Source: Burkholderiaceae bacterium
GTDB lineage: Bacteria; Pseudomonadota; Gammaproteobacteria; Burkholderiales; Burkholderiaceae_E
Length of the DNA: 64,000 bases
NCBI GenBank assembly: GCA_027493945.1
Contig: JAOSJU010000002.1
Span: forward strand, 248,001-312,000
Direction: 5' to 3'
In this document: positions 57,065-64,000 of the stretch, one piece after another
How the letters are laid out: each line of letters opens with the position of its first letter
Position numbering within the stretch: position 1 is the stretch's first letter
The notes under the pieces: generated by a model
Database searches by the model: none
The model's input: only the letters and a program-made list of their open reading frames with translations
Told to the model about the DNA's origin: nothing
Translations under genes and position numbers: made by a program

Positions 57065-58064
57065 CTACAGCAGTTGCGCGCGCAGCTCGGCCGGGCTCTT
57101 CGGCGACAGCAGCGCCGGCGCGATGTCGAAGACGGTGCGCGCGCCGAACTCGCGGGCCTGCGCGAGCCGGAACGCGGCGCGCGCATACGCGACGAGCACG
57201 CTCGCGGTGAACTCCGGATTGCTGTCGAGCTCGAGCTTGAACTCGACGAGCTGCGGGGTGTCCTCGCCGGTCTTGCCGGTGCGCAGCACGAATCCGCCGT
57301 GCGGCATCGCCGAGTGCTCGCGCCGCAGCGTCTCGGCATCGATGAATCGGACCGTGGTGTCGTAGTCGGCGAAGTAGTCGGGCATCGTGACGATTGCGCG
57401 CTCGACCGCTGCCGCGTCGGCGCCCTCTTCGAGCACCACATAGCATTCGCGCGTGTGCTTCTCGCGGGTGGACAGCGCCGGCCGCTCGCCGCTGCGCACC
57501 CGCTCGATCGCCTGCGGCACCGGCACCGTGTACTGCACGCCCGCGCGCGCCCCGGGCACCCGGCGGATCGCGTCGGAATGGCCCTGGCTGAGCCCGCGGC
57601 CCCAGAAGGTGTAGGTCGCGCCGTCGGCGAGCACCGATTCGCCGTACACGCGCGCCAGCGAGAACAGGCCCGGATCCCAGCCGACTGCGATCACCGCGGT
57701 GCGGTCGTTGGCGCGAGCCGCGCGATCGACCGCGTCGAAATACTCGGGGATCCGCGCGTGCGTGTCGAAGCTGTCGGCGGTGTTGAAACGCGCGGCGAGC
57801 GCCGGCCCCTGCTCGGGGAGGTCGGACTTCGAGCCCCCGCAGAGCACCAGCACGTCGATGCCGGCGGCGAAGGCGTCGATCGCGTCGAGCCGATGCACCT
57901 GGGCACCCAGCGTGCGCACCGAAGCGGGATCGCGCCGCGTGAAGACGCCCGCGAGCGCCATGTCGGGGGTTCTGCGCGATCGCCGCCTCGACGCCGCGCC
58001 CGAGATTGCCGTAGCCGGCGATGCCGATCCTGATCTTCTGGTTCACGATCGATGCCCCGCGCAT
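57065..58064 (-). CDS. ddh: meso-Diaminopimelate D-dehydrogenase (frameshifted)
   Basis: NADPH-dependent enzyme turning tetrahydrodipicolinate straight into meso-DAP for lysine and cell-wall synthesis. About 330 residues: Rossmann start IRIGIAGYGNLGRGVEAAI, then GVFTRRDPASVRTLG, LVLCGGSKSDLPEQGPALA, VIAVGWDPGLFSLARVYGES and FWGRGLSQGHSDAIRRVPGA. The frame breaks near 57965 in CCCCC, fixed by removing one base. Start is either ATG 58064 or GTG 58046. This one-step route is less widespread than the succinylase route. Confidence 0.9.
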
Positions 58065-58149
58065 TCGCGCCTGTTGGAAAGGCGCGATTATGCTACGCGC
58101 CGGCCCTTGCCCCCGGGCTGCAGGAGGAATGGCGAGCGCAGCGGCGTAG

Positions 58150-58372
58150 TCAGCCGAACGCGCAGCTGCCCGGCCCGTCCGGGTGGCCGCAGGAACCGCA
58201 GGGCGCCGGCATCGGTGCCGCCGCCACGCTCGCCGCCGGCGTGGCGAACACCGAGAGCTGCTTGTCCAGGCTGCCGGAACGGCAGTTCGGGCATTCGGGC
58301 GTCGCGCCCGAGCGCACCAGTGGTCTCGAACCGGTGGCCGCAGTCGCGACAGGCGTATTCGTAGATCGGCAC
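58150..58372 (-). CDS. FmdB-family zinc-ribbon protein (frameshifted)
   Basis: About 74 residues. GTG start at 58372 with AAGGAGG upstream gives VPIYEYACRDCGHRFET, the FmdB/CxxC_CxxC signature; the second Cys pair is in TPECPNCRSGSLDKQLSVF. The frame breaks near 58321 between the two pairs. A C-terminal CGSCGHPDG adds more Cys. Described as putative regulatory proteins; role unknown. Confidence 0.82.
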
Positions 58373-58506
58373 GGCGAAGTCCTCCTTCCGTTTCGCATAA
58401 CCGGGCGCAATGATACGGCCTGCGGCGCGTTGCGCGGCGCGGGCCGTGCGCCGCCCGCGACAGCATGCCGCGCTGTCGACCTGTTTCGCAGAAAGGGGGC
58501 TCATCG

Positions 58507-59729
58507 ATGGATCGCGAGTTTGTTGCCGATGACGAAGGGCTGCGCCACGCACTCGAGCTGCTGCGCCGCGATCACGCGGATGCCGGTTCGGTCGACCTGC
58601 CCGACCATCTGCCCGAACATCTGCCGGACGCGGGGCTCGGAGCCCGGCAGGCGCTCGACCTGCTGGCGCCGATCGTGCTGGGCCGTGCAGCCCGGTTGAA
58701 CGCCCCGACCGCGTTCGCGCACATGGATCCTCCGACCCCGTGGATCACCTGGGCCACGACGCTGTGGAACGCGTCGCTGAACCAGAACCTGCTGCATCCG
58801 GCGACCGCGCCCGCGGCGCGGGAACTCGAAGCGAAGGTGCTCGCGTGGCTCGCGCCCTGCTTTGGCATGTCGGGCGGCCACATGACGCCGGGATCCACGC
58901 TGGCCAACCTGACCGCGCTCTGGGCCGCGCGCGAGTGCGCCGGCATCCGCGAGGTCGTGGCCTCCGCGAGCGCGCATCTGTCGGTCGGCAAGGCGGCACA
59001 CCTCCTCGGCCTGGGCTTCCGGCAGCTGCCGGTGGATCGATCGGGTGTGTTGTTGCGCAACGCGTTGCCGGCCGACCTGTCGCGCGCAGCGCTGGTGCTG
59101 ACCGCGGGCACGACGAGCACCGGCGCCATCGACCCGCTCGACGCGACGGACCGCGCAGCGTGGACTCACGTGGACGCGGCCTGGGCGGGGCCGCTGCGAC
59201 TCACTCGCCACGCTGCCCGACTGGACGGCATCGAGCGCGCCGACTCGGTCGCGGTCTCGGCGCACAAGTGGCTGTTCCAGCCCAAGGAATCCGCGCTGGT
59301 GCTGTTTCGCGACAACGCGAAGGCCAGTGCGGCGATCAGCTTCGGCGGCGCCTACCGGCCGTGCCCAACGTCGGCGTGCTGGGCTCGCACGGCGCGACCG
59401 CCGTGCCGCTGCTGGCGACGCTGCTCGCCCGGGGCCGAAGCGGCGTTGCCGCACGGATCGAGCGTTGCGTCGAGCTCGCCGGGCGCTTCGCGCAGTTCGT
59501 CCGCGACGACGCGCGCCTCGAATTGCTCGCGCCGCCGCAGACGGCCATCGTCGCCTGGCGCCCGCGTGACGCCACAGCGTTCGAACGCATCCGGCAGGCG
59601 CTGCCCCCGGGTTCCACGTCGACGACGACGCTCGGAGGCGAGCCGTGGTTCAGGAACGTGGCCGCCAATCCGAATGCCGACGTCGGGCTTGTCACGCAGG
59701 CGGTGCGCCGGGCGCTGGACGCGGCGTGA
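58507..59729 (+). CDS. PLP-dependent decarboxylase-like protein (frameshifted)
   Basis: About 407 residues of the group II PLP decarboxylase fold. Landmarks are MTPGSTLANLTALWAARE, VLTAGTTSTGAIDPLD, HVDAAWAGPLRL (PLP Asp) and the Schiff-base Lys in VSAHKWLFQPKESALVLF. The frame breaks near 59358; the second part (VPNVGVLGSHGATAVPLLAT) is in another frame. It is shorter than most amino-acid decarboxylases, and the substrate is unknown. AAGGGGG precedes the ATG. Confidence 0.8.
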
Positions 59730-59759
59730 GCCAATCGTGAGTCACCGCAGAGATCATGT

Positions 59760-59788
59760 TTGACGATAGTATCTCCGCGCGATAGTAT
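59760..59788 (+). promoter_or_regulatory. higBA promoter with repeated operator
   Basis: TTGACG and TAGTAT are separated by 17 bases. GATAGTAT occurs twice (59765-59772 and 59781-59788) across the spacer and -10, a likely HigA-binding repeat for autoregulation. Confidence 0.7.
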
Positions 59789-59794
59789 TCGCTC

Positions 59795-60073
59795 ATGCCG
59801 ATTCAAACGTTCCGTTGTCGCGACACGGAAGCGCTCTTCAACGGCCATCGCGTCGCCCGCTTCAGGAACATCGAGACTGTCGCCATGCGAAAGCTCGCGA
59901 TACTCAACCGGGTGGTACGGGTCGAGGAACTCCGGATTCCGCCCAACAACCGCCTCGAAGCGTTGAAGGCTGACCGCCGGGGCCAGTGGAGCATCCGCAT
60001 CAACGACCAGTGGCGAATCTGCTTCCGCTTCGTGGACGGTCGCGCACGCGACGTGGAGATCGACTATCACTGA
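59795..60073 (+). CDS. higB: HigB-type toxin (RelE superfamily)
   Basis: 92-residue mRNA interferase of the HigB/RelE fold: MPIQTFRCRDTEALFNGHRV, LEALKADRRGQWSIRINDQW and RICFRFVDGRARDVEIDYH. It cleaves mRNA on the ribosome until held by HigA. Toxin-first order is typical of higBA. Starts 6 bases after the -10 box, so the transcript leader is very short. Confidence 0.93.
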   Translation: MPIQTFRCRDTEALFNGHRVARFRNIETVAMRKLAILNRVVRVEELRIPPNNRLEALKADRRGQWSIRINDQWRICFRFVDGRARDVEIDYH

Positions 60074-60084
60074 AAGCCAACGAC

Positions 60085-60378
60085 ATGCGCAAGGTTCCCT
60101 ACCCTGATCCAGGCGAAATCCTGCTCGAAGAATTCCTCCGACCGATGGGCATCTCGGCATATCGGCTCGCCAAGGACATCGGCGTGCCACAGATGCGCAT
60201 CAGCGAAATCGTGGCCGGCAAGCGCGCGATCACCGTGGACACCGGACTGCGCCTGTCCCGATACTTCGGCCTGAACGACAGCTTCTGGACCGGGCTGCAA
60301 CTCGATCACGATGCGGCCCGTGCCAAGGACGAACTGGCGGACGAGTTGGAGAGAATTACCCCGCGGCAGCCGGCCTGA
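60085..60378 (+). CDS. higA: HigA-type antitoxin (Xre family)
   Basis: 97-residue antitoxin: PYPDPGEILLEEFLRPMGIS, then the helix-turn-helix AYRLAKDIGVPQMRISEIVA and KRAITVDTGLRLSRYFGLND. It neutralises HigB and represses the promoter. ATG at 60085 follows higB by 11 bases. Confidence 0.93.
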   Translation: MRKVPYPDPGEILLEEFLRPMGISAYRLAKDIGVPQMRISEIVAGKRAITVDTGLRLSRYFGLNDSFWTGLQLDHDAARAKDELADELERITPRQPA

Positions 60379-60387
60379 GCAAAGCCC

Positions 60388-61191
60388 TTATTTCCGGGCG
60401 CCGGCCTGCCGGTCGTCGGCCGCGCCCGCCATCCCTGTGCCGCGCAAGGCGGACAGCAGGTCGCCGAACTCCATGGGAAACGGGAAGACGATCGTCGTGC
60501 TGCCCTGCGTGCCGATCGCCGCGAGCGTGTTCAGGTAGCGCAGCTGCATCGCCTCGGGGCGCGCCGAGAGGATCTCGGCAGCCTCGAAGAGCTTCTGCGC
60601 GGCCTGCTCTTCGCCCTCGGCACTGATCACTTTCGCGCGCCGCTCGCGCTCGGCCTCGGCCTGGCGGGCGATGACGCGGATCATGCTCTCGTCGAGGTCG
60701 ACGTGCTTGATCTCGACGTTCGAGACCTTGATTCCCCACGCGTCGGTCTGCGCGTCGAGGATGTCCTGGATGTCGTTGTTCAGCTTGTCGCGCTCGGAGA
60801 GCATCTCGTCGAGGTCGTGCTTGCCGAGCACCGAACGCAGCGTCGTCTGCGCGAGCTGGCTCGTCGCCTGCTGGAAGTCCTCGACCTGGATCACCGCCTT
60901 GTCCGCCTGCACCACCCGGAAATAGATGACCGCGTTCACCTTCACCGAGACGTTGTCGCGCGAGATCACGTCCTGCGTCGGAACGTCGAGCACCAGCGTG
61001 CGCTGGTCGACGCGCACCATCTGCTGCACGTACGGCAGCAGCAGGATGAGCCCCGGCCCCTTCACGCCGGTGAAGCGGCCGAGCGTGAAGACGACGCCGC
61101 GCTCGTACTCGCGAAGGATGCGCACCGACGCCGCGAAGATCGCGACGACGATGACGAGGATGGGCACGTAAAAGGCCAGGCTGACCAGCAT
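60388..61191 (-). CDS. Slipin/SPFH-domain membrane protein
   Basis: 267 residues: one N-terminal membrane hairpin ([20 protein letters not shown]), then the SPFH domain ([60 protein letters not shown]) and a coiled region. Slipins form oligomers in membrane microdomains. 31 bases after the NfeD gene; the NfeD-slipin pair is a conserved unit. GAGGAG precedes the ATG. Confidence 0.93.
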   Translation of the reverse strand: MLVSLAFYVPILVIVVAIFAASVRILREYERGVVFTLGRFTGVKGPGLILLLPYVQQMVRVDQRTLVLDVPTQDVISRDNVSVKVNAVIYFRVVQADKAVIQVEDFQQATSQLAQTTLRSVLGKHDLDEMLSERDKLNNDIQDILDAQTDAWGIKVSNVEIKHVDLDESMIRVIARQAEAERERRAKVISAEGEEQAAQKLFEAAEILSARPEAMQLRYLNTLAAIGTQGSTTIVFPFPMEFGDLLSALRGTGMAGAADDRQAGARK

Positions 61192-61222
61192 CGGGATCTC
61201 CTCGCAACTCGTTGCGAAACGT

Positions 61223-62690
61223 TCAGGATTCGGCGGCGACGCGCAGGACCAGCCCGTCGACCGACACGATGCGCACGCGCTGACCCGGCGCGAGCGGCGC
61301 GTCGCCGATCGCCTGCCAGCGCTCGCCGGCGGCGAGCACGCGCCCGCGACCGTCGTTCCATTCGATGACCGTGGCATGCTCGCCGAGCATGCCGCGCTCT
61401 CCGGTCTGTACCGGTCGCCGGCGCGCGCTCCACAGCATGCGCAGCACCAGCAGCGAGAATGCGAGGCTGGTCGCGACGATCGCGCCGATCGATGTCCACG
61501 GTACGCCGAAGCGGGGCGCGTCGGTGTCGATGAGGATCGTCGCGCCGAGCACGAAGGCCACGGCACCGCCGAGCGCAGCCACCCCGGCCGAGGGCGTGAA
61601 CGCCTCGGCGATCATCAGCAGCAGGCCGAGCACCACGAGCCCGAGCCCGGCGTAGTTCACCGGCAGCACCGACAGCGCGTACAGGCCGAGCAACAGGCAG
61701 ATGGCGCCGATCGTCCCCGGGTACAGCGCGCCCGGGTGCATGAACTCCAGGATCAACCCGTAGAAGCCGATCGTCATCAGGATCAGCGCGAGACTCGGGT
61801 TCGTCAGCACGGACAGCAGCTGCGTGCGCCAGTCGGGATCGAGCGCCTGCTGCGCGAGCCCGCGAGTCTTCAGTTCGACCTGCTCGCTGCCGACCGACAC
61901 CGTGCGCCCGTCGGCCTTTTTCGAGCAGGTCGTCGACGCTGGTGGCGATCAGGTCGATCACGCGCTGCGCCCTGGCGTCCGTTGCCGACAGGCTCGCCGC
62001 GTCGCGCACCGCGCGCTCGGCCCAGTCGGCATTGCGCCCGCGCATCTCCGCAAGCGAACGGATGTAGGCGACCGCGTCGTTGATCGCCTTGGCCGCCATC
62101 GTCGAGTCGGGCTCGCGGCTGCGTCGCGCGGTCGGTGCCCCCTGCCCCTCGGGTTTGGCCGCCTTGTCGTCGTCGCGGCCCGTCGCGCCGTCGCCGGCGG
62201 GCTTCGACCCGTCGCCACCTCCGAACGGAAGTCCGCCGCCGATCGCCACCGGCGTCGCCGCGCCGAGATTCGTGCCCGGCGCCATGGCTGCGACGTGGCA
62301 TGCGTAGAGGATGTAGGTGCCCGCGCTCGCTGCGCGTGCGCCGCCCGGTGCGACGTAGCCGAGCACCGGAACCGGCGAGGAGACGATCGCGCGCACGATC
62401 TCGCGCATCGAAGTGTCGAGCCCGCCCGGCGTATCCATGCGCAGCACGACGACCGCGGCGCCGTCGCGCGCCGCACGCGAGATGCCGCGAACGACGTAGT
62501 CGGCGCTCGCCGGGCCGATCGCGCCTTCGAGCGTGAGGACGACGGCGTTGCGTGCGGCGGCTTGCACCGGGGTGGCGATCGAAGCGAACACCGTGCCCGC
62601 GATGCCCAGCACGATCGCTGCACACCGAACCAGCGCGCGAGCCGAAACGGGCCTCGCGCCCGGGGAGTCTGTCGGCGCAAGTCGGGTCAT
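61223..62690 (-). CDS. NfeD1b-type membrane serine protease (frameshifted)
   Basis: About 489 residues. A signal sequence, then a ClpP-like protease domain with [20 protein letters not shown], the Ser in [17 protein letters not shown] and Lys in [19 protein letters not shown], a Gly/Asp-rich insertion, four or five membrane helices ([20 protein letters not shown]) and a C-terminal OB (NfeD) domain. The frame breaks near 61918 in a T run. Works with the slipin encoded downstream in membrane quality control. Confidence 0.9.
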
Positions 62691-62746
62691 GCGTCCGATG
62701 ATACGTTCGATCTCCCGAACGAAGGCATCAACACCACCTGGCGGAG

Positions 62747-63926
62747 TCAGTCGCTGATCGCCCCGACGAGTTGCGCGCGGCTGCGCGGGGCCTTCGACGC
62801 GATCATCGCCGTGGCGGCCTCGACCCGGCCCCAGGTGTTCCACAGCAGCACGCCGCGCACGCGGCCCTCGCGCAGGTAGTAGATCACTCCCTTCCGGAAC
62901 GGTTCCTTCCAGTCTTCGACGACCTCGGAGGCGCGAATCGAGCTCGCCCACCGCCTCGTAGCCGAGGTCGAAGAGGTCGGAGTAGAAGAAAGGCAGATGG
63001 TGGTACGGCTCTGCCCGACCGGCCATGTTGCGCCCGGCCACGCGCCCCATCGTGTTGGCGTTGTCTTCGTGCTCGAGGCGCAGGCGGCGATCCAGGACAG
63101 GGCTGTAGAAGCTGGCGACGTCGCCCGCGGCAAGGATGTCAGGATTGCCGGTGCGCAGGTACTCGTCGACCACGATGCCGTTGTCGACGGCCAGCCCGGC
63201 CGATTGCGCGAGTTCGACCGCCGGAAGGATCCCGATGCCCGCCACCACCGCATCGGCCGACACCTCGGACGTGCCGGCCGACAGCACGACGCGTGCGCCC
63301 TCCCTGCGCAGGCCGGTCACCGACTGGCCGGACAGGACGGTCACCGATCGTTCCCGGAAGTAAGCGTCGAGGAAGGCCGACAGGCTGCGGGGATAGATGC
63401 GCGAGCCGATGCCCTCGTCGGGAAACACCATGGTGACGCGCTTGCCGTACATGGCCAGCGCCGCGGCGATCTCCGAGCCGATGAAGCCTCCGCCGATCAC
63501 CGCGAAGCTCGCGCCGCCATCGGCGAGTTCGCGCAGCCGAAGGTAGTCATCGAGCGTGCGCAGGTAGATCGTGCCTTCGTCGGCAAAGGGCAGGCGCCGG
63601 GGCGCCCCGCCGGTAGCCAGCAGCAGCTTCTCCCAGGCATGGACGTTTCCCGCGTCGTCGGTGACCGTCTTCTTCGCCGCGTCGAGCGCGACGACCCGCT
63701 TGCCGAGGTGGATCTCCACGCCGGGACCCGCGACGTCGCGCGAGATGGCCGCGACGGTCTTCTGGCCGGTCCACAGCGCCTTCGACAGCGGCGGGCGATC
63801 GTAGGGAGCATGCTTCTCCGCGCAGATGACGGCAATGCGGCCGTGCGGGTCGATCTCGCGGATGCCGCCGACCGCGGCGGCGGCAGTCATGCCGCCGCCG
63901 ACGATCATGTACTCGTGTGGCTTCAT
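62747..63926 (-). CDS. FAD-dependent ferredoxin-reductase-like protein (frameshifted)
   Basis: About 393 residues: FAD site YMIVGGGMTAAAAVGGIRE, YDRPPLSKALWTG, NAD site FAVIGGGFIGSEIAAALAMYG, and the second FAD motif LRTGNPDILAAGDVASFYSP. It ends with a reductase C-terminal domain (GVIYYLREGRVRGVLLWNTW). It resembles rubredoxin/ferredoxin reductases and AIF-like proteins. The frame breaks near 62940. ATG at 63926 has GAAGAGG upstream. No ferredoxin is encoded nearby. Confidence 0.87.
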
Positions 63927-64000
63927 CGGGCACCTCTTCACGTGGTGCCTGCGGCTCGCGGCGCCCTTCGCCCCGCGCCGCGGGCGCACGAACCACTGTA

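Noticed and set aside
59736-60378. higBA as part of a mobile island
   Set aside because: No IS, integrase or base-composition break was seen around it; it looks like a plain chromosomal toxin-antitoxin pair.

Overview
The window is GC-rich (by eye close to 70%) and looks like a piece of a betaproteobacterial, probably Burkholderiales-like, chromosome. The signs are a homodimeric-type aceE-aceF-lpdA pyruvate dehydrogenase operon, a Bug/Tct tricarboxylate-type transporter, several TRAP transporters, an ergothioneine pair, meso-diaminopimelate dehydrogenase and MCE/Mla proteins. No phage, plasmid or CRISPR block is present. About 20 genes are split by a single-base frameshift while both halves keep intact family motifs. 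I read most of these as base-call or assembly errors and annotate each as one gene.

Layout. 1-7.9 kb: the end of a TRAP permease gene, a TRAP binding protein, and the pyruvate dehydrogenase operon (minus strand) with a good sigma-70 promoter. 8.07-8.34 kb: a 278-bp element with long terminal inverted repeats and two internal hairpins. 8.4-11.9 kb: a PAS-rich sensor kinase and a FixJ/LuxR-type regulator. 11.8-15.2 kb: a tungstate transporter (tupBCA) with a divergent regulator. 15.2-16.9 kb: tRNA-Arg followed by gene debris (nitroreductase tail, IS3 OrfA piece, tiny membrane ORF), a beta-barrel gene and a second element with the same fold as the first. 16.9-19.7 kb: egtB, a VOC gene and egtD for ergothioneine. 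19.9-22.6 kb: a cation exchanger and a degenerate tyrosine recombinase.

22.8-33 kb: a complete TRAP operon, an IclR regulator and a divergent tctCBA-aldehyde dehydrogenase-acyl-CoA ligase operon that resembles sulfoacetate catabolism (sauS/sauT). A cytochrome c and a hotdog thioesterase follow. 34-43.5 kb: the most distinctive block, a six-gene operon encoding all three phenylphosphate-synthase-type subunits, one UbiD-type (de)carboxylase, a UbiX flavin prenyltransferase and a UPF0261/Tm-1-like protein of unknown function. It reads away from a textbook sigma-54 promoter. Two TGATCA-centred upstream sites and a divergent DmpR/XylR-type activator complete the switch, and an FNR-type box precedes the activator gene.

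43.5-50.8 kb: a flavin-binding split-barrel protein, a double Mop protein, a P-type ATPase, and an ECF sigma/anti-sigma/periplasmic helical-protein operon. Two near-identical GGAAC-N16-CGTT promoters appear to mark its regulon. Small unknown genes and a BON protein follow. 50.9-58.4 kb: a shortened LysE-type exporter, an MCE lipid-transport set without an ATPase, a two-domain ABC permease with its ATPase, meso-DAP dehydrogenase and an FmdB zinc ribbon. 58.5-64 kb: a PLP enzyme, a higBA toxin-antitoxin pair, a slipin/NfeD pair and a ferredoxin-reductase-like flavoprotein.

The metabolic theme is uptake and breakdown of organic acids and aromatics, with several hints of low-oxygen life: the phenylphosphate route, the FNR-type box, and tungstate and molybdate handling.
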